This document shows positions 10,838-22,395 of a DNA stretch of 64,000 bases, one piece after another. The stretch comes from Emmonsiellopsis sp. PD_33. Its lineage: Eukaryota; Ascomycota; Eurotiomycetes; Onygenales; Ajellomycetaceae. Within the stretch, counting starts at the first letter, position 1, and each line of letters opens with the position of its first letter. A model generated the notes under the pieces. That model was not told the origin of the DNA and ran no database searches. It was given only the letters and a program-made list of their open reading frames with translations. Made by a program: the position numbers and the translations under genes. Location: contig JANTQF010000049.1 of NCBI GenBank assembly GCA_032988165.1, positions 105,936 to 169,935 on the forward strand, read 5' to 3'.

Positions 10838-12171
10838 CTACTCAGCCTTCTCAAGAACTTCAGGAGCCCATAAAGCTCTCAACTGTTCATTGAACTTTCC
10901 GCCTCCGCGGCTGATTGGTTTGTTAGTAATTATGAGTTGCGCACGCCTAAATTTCACGAAAATATCAAGCCGTTGGGAAACCACTAGACTCTTAAACGCC
11001 GCGGTCCACTCTGGCAGTGCTTCTCCGGAAACTATCTTTTCGAAGCACTCCGGGTCGGTAGTTAAAGTGACGGAGAGATAAGGTAAGGTCATATGCACCG
11101 AGATAAATTGCAAGATAGCAACCACCGTTTCCGTAGGTGTGCCGAACCAGTCATCATGGTATTGAAACCGCAACTCGATCAATTTGATATGCGGTACGAT
11201 GGCGGGCCTGGGCGCGATAAAGGAGAAGAAACATTCCGGGGCGTCGAACCTAATGATCGCGTTTTTCCATAGGTATTCGCCTATCTCTTCTGTGAACTGA
11301 TGGCTGACGTAAAACAGGGGCCGTATGGATGTGTAATCCTGATAGCGACAACACTCGCAAACAAAATGGTGTATAGACTCCATACTATCTACCGTGTCGG
11401 CGGATACGCTGTCGTCAAGAGGAACCGGCTCTCGATAAACCTGCAAGGTGTAAATGCAGCGACATGCGCCATCGACCTCCTGGGTGTGGTCAGGAAGGTT
11501 TTTCATTCTAGCAATTTCATGTTCTGACAGGTTGCTCACGCTGCTGCTATCATCGTCGTCGGTCGCGACAGCGCTATCACAGGAAGTGCCGCCGCTCATC
11601 CATTGCGATTCGTCTCCCGCTAGCCTAAGAAGTTCCCTTTCGGTGTTATCAAACAATCCAACAGACTCTGCGAAATTCGCTTGCTCTTCGGTTGCGATCC
11701 CCTCTACGACCGCTCTATATATCTCAAAGGGATCTTCAAGGTCCATTTCACGTGCGTTCGGCCGTGTAATGGAATGAGAGAAATCTGGGTTCTGGCAGAG
11801 GCAATCATATGTTGCGTCAGAAACCACGAATCGGATGCCGTTCTTCCCCTTCATTTCGAGCAGGTCTTTGTAGAAACTCTCGGACAGAGGGCCGAGCAGG
11901 TAATAATATATCCTGAGCCGTATTTCTAACGGTAGCTTCATCAGCGAAAAACTAGTATCCACGCTGATATATGTTAGTACCCCACAGAATAAATAAATAA
12001 TGGGCATCCGTACATTGATTCGAGATCCGCCGGAGGTTCCTCCAGTGGACCATCGCAGGCACTGGACTCATGAGGCCAGAATAAAAAGTGCCCATATCCT
12101 TGGCTGTAGTCAACGACTCCCTGTCGCCCGAATAGAGCTCTGATTTCCTCTCTTTCTGGGGGGAGGGCCAT
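10838..12171 (-). CDS. 2EXR/F-box-like hypothetical protein
   Basis: Two exons on the minus strand: 12171-12014 and 11963-10838. The 50-nt intron starts GTACGG, has a perfect TACTAAC branch site and ends ATATATCAG; phases match (2+1). The product is 427 residues. The chosen start has a good context (AAAATGG) and gives MALPPEREEIRAL. After the junction the protein contains LPLEIRLRIYYYLLG (about residues 61-75), the helix typical of fungal 2EXR/F-box-like proteins, then a long variable region with a Ser/Asp-rich stretch (TDDDDSSSVSN). The central part (FYVSHQFTEEIGEYLWKNA) and a later strand-rich segment fit the family pattern, in which members carry a short N-terminal helix and variable C-terminal sequence. 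Function is unknown; family members are often presumed to bind proteins. If exon 1 is ignored, a shorter protein could start at 11941. Confidence 0.75.
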
Positions 12172-13423
12172 TTTTACCCGTGCTGGCAATCCGCACTGCT
12201 GAGCAAACGGGAACTGGTATCCAGGAGTTGAAGGAGAAGAGAAACGAGGCACTAGATATAGAGGACATTTGCCATGTGTCCACAAGTCAAAGAAGCCAAC
12301 ACACGAGGCTGCGCAAAAGACGATGCTTTGGGACAGCCAGACATGGCAGGCAACAAATACCAAGGAGCCAAATTAAGTGTTGCTTCGTATCCTAGCCCCT
12401 CGGAAGGCTGTTCAATACGAGCAATCACATTCTTCCAGAGTGTGATATAAATTCTTGTCTCGTGCAGGCTTTAGGGGATTAATGGATTCCTTGACCAGGA
12501 GAAACTCAAGTCTCCAAGATGGATGTGTTGACTAGATGCATTTTCAGAAAATGGCGAGAGGTCTGCTCGGTCAAAATAGACTTTTAAGCTTCTTGGGTCG
12601 GGTGGGTCGAAAAGTCTATTACTAAGCAACCTTAGCGAGCTAGAATTGACCTCCATCAAATATTAATATATTAATTTGATATTGCTAAATCTTCAGCCAT
12701 GCTTGCTCCTTTGATGGATCGGTTATGATACTCATTTACACCACAGCCCGTCCTTTTGTCTCCCGCTGTAGGACAAGCCTATCCCCAAATGTCCCTTCTC
12801 CATTCTCTGTGGAGAGAACTTGGCGAAGTTTCAGCACCCAGCCTCCCATTCATCCCAGGGGCAGGCTTATCCTATTCAATTGCCATGCCACAATGCAAGT
12901 TCAGCGCGATAATGAAATAGCATTGTTCCAGCAATGATTCAACGGTACCGTTGTGGGGATCGCTTTGCCAGATGCCCCCGACTATGGCTTCCGGCCCAGC
13001 CATGTCAACAACTCCATGTTACAGATTGCGTCTCACCACCAACAAACTCGACACAGCACTTTAGGCTTTGGCCGGTCCCAGAACAATCGAAAACAACGGC
13101 AAATTAATGCAGGACAGTGTCACTGTCGTTGACGCCCATCCTACTCGATCTGATAGGACGCTAGCCACAACAGCCAGTCCCATAGTTCTGTCACAACGGT
13201 ACATCCCCTTCCCCTTCGTATCAACGTGTCTCACCTATTCTTTGGAGCTCGAATAACTTGCTAGAGTAAATAACTACATTTACAGGATTATCTGCTCTTA
13301 TCTGTTGCTTCGTTTAGCCTTTAACTCTCGGGAGTGCTGTCATTGAACCTTCTGTCATTGCTGTCGTCTTCCTCTACTACCTTTATATATTGCTCTCCTA
13401 CTATTTAATTTTTGCTGTGGCCA
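12172..13423. other. Divergent intergenic region, promoters of flanking genes
   Basis: Both flanking genes are transcribed away from this stretch. No ORF looks genuine. A TATA-like TTTATATATTGC at 13381-13393 lies about 35 bp before the ATG of the coiled-coil gene, so that message may have a very short leader or use another site. Pyrimidine-rich sequence lies at 13260-13400. Confidence 0.5.
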
Positions 13424-14719
13424 ATGTGGAATTCAACGGTTGTCTCGAGGCCTCCATCTGTGCGGTCATTCTCCGGCCGTTCAATGTCAATAGGCTCGCG
13501 CCGTGGTTCGGGAGGCTACGATTCGGACCGGAGCAGCGACACGATTGCAAATGAGGAGGAACCCGTACTGTGGCAACGGCAGGACCGTTTGTCACAGAAG
13601 CTTGAAAGCGTGGGTTTGCATCTAGAAGAAATACAGCCTCCTCGTAATTTAATTGCGCACAATCGAGAAGCACAATCTAAGCAGAAACCGCTCAGCCAAA
13701 CCGTCTCCGAAGAAAAGACACTATCAGTGCGCGAGCAGGATGAATTTGAACTCCTACAAAAGACACCTACGATCCGTGACGTTAGAGGGAGATTGGACGA
13801 CAAGGAGGATTCTTCTGGGAACGCGGTAGAGCCTCCCCGGGCTCCCGGCCCACTCGAACAGCAACTGTCCGCTCTTATGTCCAAGATAATATTCATGGAG
13901 CGGGAGAACCCCACCATCTCCGTTTCGCAGGAAGAATACGAGGCCCTGCAGGAGCGGGTCAAGGCCCTTGAGGCGGAAAAAGCAGCACAGGCCAAACGGC
14001 ACGAAGCTCTCTTCGCACTCCGAGACGAAGACGTCGCCAACATCATCAAGGTCCGCGTCCTCCTCGCAGCAGAGCGTCGTGAGCACGCCGCGTTCCGCAA
14101 ACTCCGCGACGACGATCTACAAAACGTGATCGCACTGCGTAATAAACTTGCGGATGCCACGCGGAAAATCGAACGGTTGGAAAAATCCGCCCTCAGTCCA
14201 ATCACACCCACGTCCCGACGGCCTAAAAGTATTGTTTCGATCGAACGACGAGATACCTCCGATCTCTTCCAAGCTGCGAAGAACGCAGCTCTAGAACAAC
14301 GCGCCCTCGAACTTGAAAAGGCCAATGAAGATCTCATGAGCCAGCTTGCAGCGGTAAATCAGAACACTGCCTTCCGCGCCACTACAGATAAAGCATGGCG
14401 CACGGCGCTTGACGAACTGGAAAGTAAATTACGGAAGAAGGACGAGGAGATAGCTCATATACGGAACACATCTTCGTCCTTCTCGTCGTCCTCGTCATCG
14501 GGTGGTATGGATTGGAATAGGATGGAAGCACTTCTTGATGAACATGGGACGTTCCGGGAGAGGACGGCACAGAGGATGCAGCAGCTTCGGTCTGAAAATG
14601 AGATGCTGCATCGGGAACTACACCGGAAGGAGGATGAGAATATGGCGTTAGAATCCAAAATGAAGAATTTGCAACGGGTATCTAATGCCGGGATGTTGCA
14701 GAATATGCTACGGAGCTAG
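13424..14719 (+). CDS. Coiled-coil protein, fungal hypothetical
   Basis: A single-exon ORF of 431 residues from the ATG at 13424 (context CCAATGT). The N-terminal 60 residues are Ser/Arg-rich and look disordered (SRRGSGGYDSDRSSD). From about residue 140 to 260 there are long charged helices (for example YEALQERVKALEAEKAAQ) with heptad character, and further coiled-coil segments at about 280-345 and 370-425, separated by a poly-Ser stretch. Two partly repeated segments are visible: FALRDEDVANIIKVRVLLAAERREH and FRKLRDDDLQNVIALRNKLA-type blocks (each described here only in part as RDEDVANII and RDDDLQNVI). No catalytic motif was seen. Such proteins are often structural or scaffold proteins; the function here is unknown. 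Confidence 0.8.
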   Translation: MWNSTVVSRPPSVRSFSGRSMSIGSRRGSGGYDSDRSSDTIANEEEPVLWQRQDRLSQKLESVGLHLEEIQPPRNLIAHNREAQSKQKPLSQTVSEEKTLSVREQDEFELLQKTPTIRDVRGRLDDKEDSSGNAVEPPRAPGPLEQQLSALMSKIIFMERENPTISVSQEEYEALQERVKALEAEKAAQAKRHEALFALRDEDVANIIKVRVLLAAERREHAAFRKLRDDDLQNVIALRNKLADATRKIERLEKSALSPITPTSRRPKSIVSIERRDTSDLFQAAKNAALEQRALELEKANEDLMSQLAAVNQNTAFRATTDKAWRTALDELESKLRKKDEEIAHIRNTSSSFSSSSSSGGMDWNRMEALLDEHGTFRERTAQRMQQLRSENEMLHRELHRKEDENMALESKMKNLQRVSNAGMLQNMLRS

Positions 14720-14998
14720 GGGGTATTTAGAGTGATTTTGTCATTCATGTGCTTGCTCCTTTGGTGTTTTGGTGGATAAGGTTTAAGCTATCTATCATTG
14801 TCACTATCCATTCTCACCTCCGTTCTCGGTTTCTGAAGAATAGCACACTACTGTTAAAAAGGGAGGGGGGACAGCATGTATTAACAAATATCACCATAAT
14901 ACCTTGGATTAGAATATTTGTGGTAGCTTAAGTTCTTCTAGGAACCAATTAACTACTAAGCCGCCTCTCCTCTCTCCAGGGTACAGGATCAGTCACTA

Positions 14999-17421
14999 TT
15001 ACACTTCATCCCTAGAGGATTTTACCGGTTTCCCCGTTTCATCATCCAGATCTCCTTCCGCGTCTTCAATCCGACCTTGACCTTTGAATCCATGCGTAAA
15101 TATATCCTCGTTTCTATCACGATTAGTAATGACAAACCAGGCAAAATCAGACATCATCCAACAATCTCTCATATCTCTCTCATAGCAGAACTTAAAGGTA
15201 GGACGGGAGGGGGGGTGGGGTTAAAATACATACTTCTTGATATATGCTCTTATTGCCAGAATTGCAAGAATACTTCCACCCCCAAATGCCGCCGAGAGGG
15301 GAAATCCAATTGGGTACCGGGGCGAATCAGATACCCTCCATACGCGAAGTGGGATTGTGGCATGTCCGACATCTAAGAATAGAAGGAATGGGGAATCGTC
15401 AATTATCCAAAAATGATTCTCCAAAAAGATAAATACACAGACGGAGGATATTGGGGTGGGGGGTAATAAAGAGCAACCTACATGTAAATGTGACGGCTGC
15501 AGCTACTATGATAGAGCGGCCTTCTGGTTCCCTTCGGAGGATTGAGGCAAGCCAGGCAAGTAGGGCATAACTAGATGTTTTTAGTGTTAGTGAAGGATTA
15601 CCACATATAGAAGTAACCTGGGGAAAAGATAAAAGAACTAGGGAAATGGGCAAAATGAGACCTTACTTACCCCCAAGCAGCCGTAGTAAAAGTGAGGAAA
15701 TAAAATGTCATGATAGTCGGTCTCGAATTCGGCCAGGCGGCAAGCACTGAGCAACAAATTATTTGAACTATCTATCATTCCAGAGAGAAAATATTATTAG
15801 CAGATTTGCTTCCCAGTCCGTGTATTTCCTACCTGTGTATAACTTACTGCGGAACCAATAGAAACCTGCCATCGCCATTCCTTCCAGTCGCTAAGGGCAT
15901 TTAAACCTATAGCACTGACTATGGCAAGCCCATAGCCACCCAACGGGATAAGGTTGACGGTGTAAGTGCTGTATATGTGTTAGCAAGGGCGGTCCCACAT
16001 CGTTTGGGAGGAGAGTAGTATATATTCACCTATAAAGCTGTCCACCCTCGGAATTTTTCAGGTCCTATTCCACCAATGTATGAGTTATTATCTCAAAAGG
16101 CAAAGGTATTACACAAAAGGGAAAAGGTCCCTACCTTCAGATATAACAAAAAGTATGAATTACTCCTCTGGCTCCAGGCAAACTGGAGATAAGCAACTAG
16201 GAAAAGCCAAAATAAGGGGCTTGTCACAATTGCGCGGAGCTTTACGATAAGAGTCTGGCGACTAATAAGCTTAGACGTTTTTGTATCCTGTTGTTGCATG
16301 CGCGATTCTGCCAGTCTTCGTTCTGCTCGGGTGAGCCAGAGGGCTCTTGTAATCGCAGGCGAGTCAGGAATGATAAGGAGGCCAAGGAATCCCCAGAAGA
16401 TGGTGATGCAGCCGCTATCGAACCAAGAAATGGTGGATCGTCAGTTTTTACATCATTATCAGTGTATATGATAAAATCGTATCCCACCTAACTATAAAAA
16501 GCCATTGCCATCCCTACATATATTGTTCTTAGTCAACTGACACTCCATAACCGTTTGGTTGAGTGAACTAACCTCGAGACCGTTGACCCCATCCAGATTT
16601 TTATACAGTGCAGCTTGTAGGATTCCAAGAAACATATTTCCCGCTCTATCGCTCACACCAAATATAGCGATACGTTTTCCGAGCTCCGAAGGGGTGTCTT
16701 GAAAGTTTTGTCAGCGAAATTTTCTGTGTGGAGTTCTTTGTAGATTTCATACACCAGTTGAATATCAAACTGACAATTCCAGGCCATGATGTCTACAGAA
16801 AAAAGATTAGCGAAGGGAAATCAAATAATCCAGGCCGTTGCAAACCATACAGATTCAAAAATACCCAAGAGAAACCTGAGTGCGTATATCGTCTTTGCGT
16901 TGGGTGCTGCGTATATCCTATCCAAAGGGGCTTGGTTAAACACGCCTCCAGAAACTCTGGATGCAAACAACTCACGCCAACGTTAAACATCCCCAAATTA
17001 CCTCACACACAGGTAAAAATATCGACGGCCGTATCATCGTCTGCGTGAGCTGTGAAGGGATGATCGCAAGAGCATATCCAATAGAGAAATATGTCGTAAA
17101 TTCAACGAGCTCATTGCCATATAAACTAAGAGCCTCCTTCATTCCCGAGACATAAGCTTGCGTCGTAGCAGACTGGTCCATGTCCTAAACGCAGGCCAAT
17201 AATATGTTAATCACCAGGTTGACTTCATATATTTCCGTCAGGCATCGGGGGGTTGAAAGCCTTACCTTTGTGAGCCCCGCGACGAACGCCCACGACAGCA
17301 AAAACAGATCTAACTTCAAGACAAGAATCCGTTCCTCACTTATCCTCCCTTTAGCCAGCCTAGAAACCCATCCCCTTCCTCGTTCGCTCAACGAGCTCGA
17401 GACTCGAGTAGATTCCGCCAT
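14999..17421 (-). CDS. Dal5-type MFS transporter (anion:cation symporter family), 13 exons
   Basis: Joined by eye from 13 exons on the minus strand: 17421-17266, 17184-16976, 16917-16851, 16792-16753, 16697-16573, 16513-16488, 16414-16135, 16064-16030, 15968-15848, 15771-15671, 15570-15482, 15372-15234 and 15113-14999. All phases agree and the total is 1503 nt, 500 residues, the usual length of this family. Family landmarks appear in order: KLDLFLLSWAFVAGL (TM1), DMDQ..AYVSGMKEALSLYG, IPSQL, EVIWG, ALRFLLGIFES, WYTPSELGKR, LQAALY, GWQWLFI, LIIPDSP, then the second six-helix half with NLIPLGGYG and WRW. These match Dal5/allantoate permease-like plasma-membrane carriers of organic anions (allantoate, nicotinate, pantothenate, sulfonates). 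Three exons are tiny (26, 35 and 40 nt). It is transcribed away from the TauD-type dioxygenase gene, with 607 bp between the starts. The substrate is unknown. Confidence 0.85.
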
Positions 17422-18028
17422 GATTCTGGAAAATGGTTCCTTGACGAATATTGCAGAAATGACAAAAGCACAGGTGGAATAAGCTCTGGGAAGTACTCGA
17501 TTCCATCACAATAGCACTGACGGGGACCCCCTGCAAGTGATTCCATCTCGCCGGTACCTGCTTGCGTAAAAATATCAAGCATTGCGCCATATATCCAGCT
17601 CCTCATATTGAGTACGACAGTCCCATAAATGTAACGACCACGCAAAAGCGGACACAGCAGCGGACGCTTAGCATCACACACCGTTAACACCAAAAGCGAT
17701 ATCCCAGGAAGCTTATCGCCCTATTGCCATGAGCCGGGGCCGGTTTCTTGCACTTAGTGCTGGGATAGGCAAAGTAGCCTTATTCCTTCTTGCTTGGCTG
17801 CTTGATGGCGTCAGACGCGCCGACAATGGCATGATTCAGCTCTACCGTCGTCGATAGCCAAATGGTCTCTCGTGAGCCATTCCCCACAACCTGCAACAAG
17901 GATATAAGACATTACCCCACGGGCAAATAAACAGTAACACAGCCTTGAAAAATCAAGGCATCCCCTTCTGCTCTGCATCTCCTGTCATACCCCTACCCGA
18001 CTGGGCCAGTTAAAAGAAAGCAACCAAG
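17422..18028. promoter_or_regulatory. Shared bidirectional promoter of transporter and dioxygenase
   Basis: This 607-bp gap separates the start codons of two divergently transcribed genes, a Dal5-type transporter (minus) and a TauD-type dioxygenase (plus). It holds two near-matches to the CYS3/MetR sulfur-regulator site at 17805-17835 and a TATA-like GATATAAG near 17908 on the dioxygenase side. No convincing ORF. Confidence 0.6.
17805..17835. promoter_or_regulatory. Two CYS3/MetR-like sites (putative)
   Basis: ATGGCGTCAG at 17805-17814 and ATGGCATGAT at 17826-17835 each match 9 of 10 positions of ATGRYRYCAT, the site bound by the bZIP sulfur regulator CYS3 of Neurospora (MetR in Aspergillus). 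They are 11 bp apart, in the middle of the shared promoter. The matches are imperfect, so this is a prediction. Confidence 0.35.
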
Positions 18029-19575
18029 ATGTCTTCAGCCACAGATCCCGCTCCTTCGGAGCCCCTGTACCCTGCCTACCTCCCTGTCCGACCAGAAGGG
18101 TTCAGCGCAACCATCGATGTGCCGCCGTTCGACATTGTCGAACCTGGTTCTCGGGCCGACCCCGCCAAACCCGAGATATTCACGCCAACCGCCCAGATCC
18201 AAAATATCACCCGGCGGATTGGGACTGAAATTCGCGGGGTGCAGATTAGCCAGTTGAGCAATGAGGGACTCGATCAGATGGCTTTGCTGGCTGCGGAGAG
18301 GGGGGTGCTTGTGTTTGTGAGTTGGGTGATTTTCATCTGAAATTGTGCCAAGCCTTGTATTGACATGTCGGTATTTTGATATAGAGGGATCAAGACTTCA
18401 AAGATATAGGACCTGACCGGCAGAGAGACATTGTTGGCTATTTTGGGCCATTGCATCAGGTTTGTTTGGCTTTCTTTCTTTTCTTCTTTTCTTCCTTTTT
18501 CTTCTATTTTTTGGAGGGGGGGCAGAGAGTCCTTTCAGTCCGCTCAATTCAGCACCCCGGGGGAATATATAGATCTAGACAAATCTAACGAAACACCACC
18601 ACACCCCCTATAGCACCCTACCATGGGCTATCCCAAAGGAACCGGCCCCGAATTCCAAGTAGTTTACGCCGATGAAAAAGTGTAAGAAAATGAAAAAAAA
18701 CCCCATTTCTATTACTCCCCCTTAACCCCCTTTACCAACCCCCTCCCCCCCCCAAACCAAAAAAACCAAAAAAAAAAAAAAAAAAACCATACTCACCCCC
18801 CCCAGCGGAAACCTCCGCACCCTCCTCGGCCCCCGCCCCACCTACGACCTCTGGCACATCGACCAAACCTTCACCCCCAACACCCCCTCAACAACCTTCT
18901 TCTGGACCCTCGAAACCCCCTCCCACGGCGGCGGCGACACAGCCTTCACCTCGCTAACCGCCGCCTACGCCGCTCTCTCGCCCACCTACCGCTCAACCCT
19001 CCACGGCCTGCGCTTACACCACAGCAGCGCGAGCGTGGGCGAGGTGGCGCGCGTGGGCCAGGAGCGGGCGGATAAGGAGGCGGTGAAGACGACGCATCCG
19101 CTGGTGATTCGGCAGCCGGTGACGGGGTTGCCGGCGCTGTTTGTCAATCCGACGATTGCGAGGGGGGTGGTGGGGTGTTTGCGGGAGGAGAGCGAGGTGG
19201 TGTTGGGGTTTTTGAATGGGCATGTGAGGTCTTTGGATTTTTCGTGTCGGGTTCGGTGGGAGGGGGGGACGGTGGTGGTTTGGGATCAGGTGGGTATTTT
19301 TTATTTTGTTTTTTGTTTTTTGTTTTTTGTTTTTTATAAAGGAAAGGGGGGGGAAGAATTTGGCCCGTTACCCCTTTTTTTCTTCCTCGTCCAATGTTCG
19401 GGTCGAACAGAATGGGATTAAGAAACTAACATGTCTCCTCCAACAGAGAACGGCAGCCCATTCAGCAGTCCCGGACTTCGACGATGGGGAGAGAAGGCAT
19501 ATGGTCCGGATGATTCCGTATGGAAGCATACCCCAGGCCGCATTCCCTGCGGAGACGAAGCCAGAGAAGGCTTGA
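18029..19575 (+). CDS. TauD/TfdA-family Fe(II)/2-oxoglutarate dioxygenase (taurine/sulfonate type)
   Basis: Five exons: 18029-18316, 18385-18459, 18614-18681, 18806-19289 and 19447-19575, in phase throughout, 347 residues. The fold markers are clear: RGVLVF|RDQDF, GPLHQHPTMG.PKGTGPEFQ, the iron ligands H161-x-D163 in WHIDQTF, a TTHPLV..P.TG..ALFVN block, and the second iron His in TAAHSAV (about H310), followed by the basic RRHMVR segment that would bind 2-oxoglutarate. Family members oxidise taurine, other alkylsulfonates, sulfate esters or similar anions and release sulfite or sulfate; the cytosol is expected since no targeting signal is seen. It is divergent from a Dal5-type transporter, suggesting uptake plus oxidation of one substrate. 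Intron 3 is a run of poly-C and poly-A tracts. The exact substrate cannot be told from sequence. Confidence 0.88.
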
Positions 19576-19953
19576 TTTGATCGGGTTTAATTTTTTGGTC
19601 AACTTAGAGAGAAACACTGGAAAGTATAACTAAGACGTGGAGGTGAGCTGGGATACTCTGAAATATATCTGTCTTAACTCGAACATAAGCGGTGGCCAAC
19701 AAAAGTAATTTAGAATAACCAAGTGAAATCACATACATTACATGCCTAACTATCCGGATCGGCGCCCATTCTCCGCCATCTGCTATTGAAACAAAACATA
19801 AGACTCTTCCCAGATCCGAAAAAAGCGCCCCGATAGAGACAGCTATCCAACCCTATCAACTAACAAAACTGGCCCGCTGTCATGAATGAATACATCGCTG
19901 GCACAACACTATATTACAATATCAGGGCACTGGCAACCTCCTTTCCTTGTGAC
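19576..19953. other. Convergent intergenic region
   Basis: 3' flanks of the dioxygenase gene (plus) and the ankyrin gene (minus). No ORF or repeat seen. Confidence 0.5.
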
Positions 19954-21299
19954 CTAGTCACAGCGATCGCACCTCACTTGCTCCTTTTTCCGGAACAGTC
20001 CAATGGTGGAATGAGCACAGTTAGGGAGGCTCGATGAAATTAACGGCATATCCTTCGGCTGCTCCCATACAGGTTCCGTAGAATCAGCTGGTAATCGAGG
20101 GCGAGCGCGTGGCCTGCGTCTTCTGCGTTTGGCTGCCACCGTCACTGACTGGGTTTCTGCTGAAGCCTGGGCTTTCTCTTGTGATGAGTTTGATCGGTGC
20201 TCCACATTGTTGCTCAAACTGCTTCTGTCCATCGGTTCCGCCGCGTCCTCTGTCTTGCCGTCCGTATCAGGTGTCTTCCATGGCAGTTCTAGCTTTATAG
20301 TTGGTGTCGGGACTGGGCAGCTCTCAGGGACCTTCTGCTTGGAACCACCTCTTAGAGTTCCCTTTTTGTCGCTGCTCCGGCCTTTCTGCTTATTCGGTGG
20401 ACTCCTTTTCGTATCGGTCCGGAAGCTATTAGTTCCCAGGGCTGCTTCGTGCAAGGTTATGCTCGACTCCTTCCCCCCGCAAAATATCTTCTGGACGAGC
20501 GGATCGGACGACTTTTCCGCTACTTGTCGTGGTGTTTTCCCGTCGTTGGATTCTATATCCGGGTCTGCATTGTAGTCCAGCATGAACCGCACTCGCATGG
20601 CCCTTGTCCCTTCATACTTGTTGCGACAGCGGCAATGGTGCACGGCGTAATATAAAGGGGTCCGTCCCCAGGTATCCAGGGCGTCGACTCCAGCGCCCCT
20701 CTCGAGGAGAAACTTTAAGATCCCGGGTGGGCCCATCCGGCTGGCAACGTGCAAGGGGGTTTCACCCCAGGCTTTCGATATTGGCGACATAAAGTCAGCC
20801 CCTTTTCGGACGAGGAACTTAACCATAGACTCCTGACCGTGACAGATTGCGATTTGAAGCGGAGTCAGGCTAAAAGCTGCAACCGTTCTTTCGAGGTACG
20901 AAAATGCCAGATTTTCTTGTGGTGCGTCGGGGTCGATCGATTTAGATACGGCATGGATATCTGCCCCGTTTTCCAAAGCTAAACGTGCAGTTGCAACACG
21001 GCCCCTTTTCGCGGCCCAAAAGAGCGCTTTGGGGGGGTCGGACTGTGCGTCGCAGCGATACAAAACTGGATTCAAAATGGAGTGGAAATCCCGGCATGTT
21101 TGAGCGAAATTGTTCAAGTCACTCTCCGGGAAATGGTCTGCGATTGTCAAGACCACATCCACGGACAGATCACCGAGCGACCTCAGGCGCCTAGTGTGAC
21201 GGATACGAGGGGAAGGTCAGTAAGATTATATAAAACTGTCTTTGGAAAGGGAGGGGGAACAACATACCTCGTAGGCTTTGGGGTGGTGCGAGAATCCAT
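19954..21299 (-). CDS. F-box-like protein with ankyrin repeats
   Basis: Two exons on the minus strand: 21299-21268 and 21190-19954, with a 77-nt intron (GTATGT, CTGACC-like branch, ACACTAG). The join gives 422 residues; exon 2 has no ATG of its own near its start, which supports exon 1. The N-terminus (about residues 15-50) reads LGDLSVDVVLTIADHFPESDLNNFAQTCRDF in F-box style (quoted only as key words: DVVLTIADHF, DLNNFAQTCR). Ankyrin repeats follow from about 60 to 235: ALFWAAKRGR, TPLQIAICHGQ, TPLHVASRMG and TPLYYAVHHCR are the recognisable helices. The C-terminal half is basic, Ser/Pro-rich and probably disordered (KRRRRRPRARPRLP), ending in CDRCD. It may be a substrate adaptor of an SCF ubiquitin ligase, but fungal genomes hold many such proteins and partners are unknown. 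Confidence 0.83.
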
Positions 21300-22395
21300 C
21301 TAGGAATGATAGAAGACGGCCGTACTTGAGGAGCAATCTTTGCTATCAAGAAGAGAATATTGGGGTAGACAGACAGGAAGAGAGGTAAACCAGGCACAGC
21401 GGGTTGCGTTGATCCCGAGAAGCGATGAGAAGCTGAATATCGTGGTATGCCTGACGCGTGAGATCAAACTCGAGAGGATGCTGGTAGCTGGAGAGAGAAA
21501 TGGGGATGAGATGAAAGCGTCCACTGATGACGTTGGGCAAAGGCAAACTTCAGATTGGACTGAAGCTGGGGAGTTCAGAACAGAGGGGAAGGCTATTTAA
21601 AATAAAAGAGTATCCTGAAAGGCCGCGTTGGAGGGGCTTGAGAGTTGGTTCCTTCACTGGTGAACGTCATCGTCACTCTGCCATTCATTCACTTGAAGCC
21701 AGAGCATACGCAAGGAGAGAAATGAGTCATGTCTGAGTATGCTTCCCTTCACTAGTAGCTAGGATACAAGAAGAAGAGAGTCCTAAGCTTAAGCTGAAAT
21801 TGAACTTGAGTTGAAGTTGAAGTTGAGTTCATTGAGAACTTTTGATGCCGGCAAAGTGTGTCCCAAATAGGAAGGAGGCTTTCTAACTCTATCTTCACCA
21901 CAATTCAACAACAACAACAATATATGTGCACAAGAGAAGAGGAATGCAGAAATGGCTTTTATTAGGAGAAAGCCAGTTTTAGCGTGTGGGAAACAGCTAA
22001 GTCACCCCAAATGAAAAGAAAAGAAAGGAAAAGCGCCAACTGGCAAATAACAAGCCATATATGTCTTTGAAAAAAAAAAAAAAAAAAAGGAGTGGGTATC
22101 TCAATGCAATGATGGATGTATATAGTATAGTGTCTTGGAAAGAAAAGAGAGAATAGGAAGAGCAACAAGCCAAAGCTGGAATCCAACCCGGGATAAGGAG
22201 GAAAACAAAAAGGAAATGTATATCTCCCTGCCATATACCAATATACCAATATACCAATCCCATGTGACTATTGATTTATCTATTATCTTGTATCTTCTTG
22301 TATCTTTCCCGTCCATCCAACCAACATCCCCAATAAATCGTAAACTGTGCCTGATACAAAGGAAAAGGATATGTAAATAATGAACGTACGTCTCT
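21300..22395. other. Intergenic region, promoter of ankyrin gene and 3' flank of TBC gene
   Basis: It contains a purine-rich leader upstream of the minus-strand ankyrin gene (21300-21600), GAAGTTGAAGTTGA-type short repeats at 21795-21830, an ACAACAACAACAA run near 21908 and a poly-A tract at 22070-22088. No convincing gene. Confidence 0.5.

Noticed and set aside
15077..15653. Several 60-100-codon ORFs on both strands treated as separate genes
   Set aside because: The minus-strand ones are exons of the Dal5-type transporter; the plus-strand ones are shadows.
14999..19575. A secondary-metabolite gene cluster
   Set aside because: Only a transporter and a dioxygenase are present; no polyketide synthase, peptide synthetase, terpene cyclase or P450 lies nearby.
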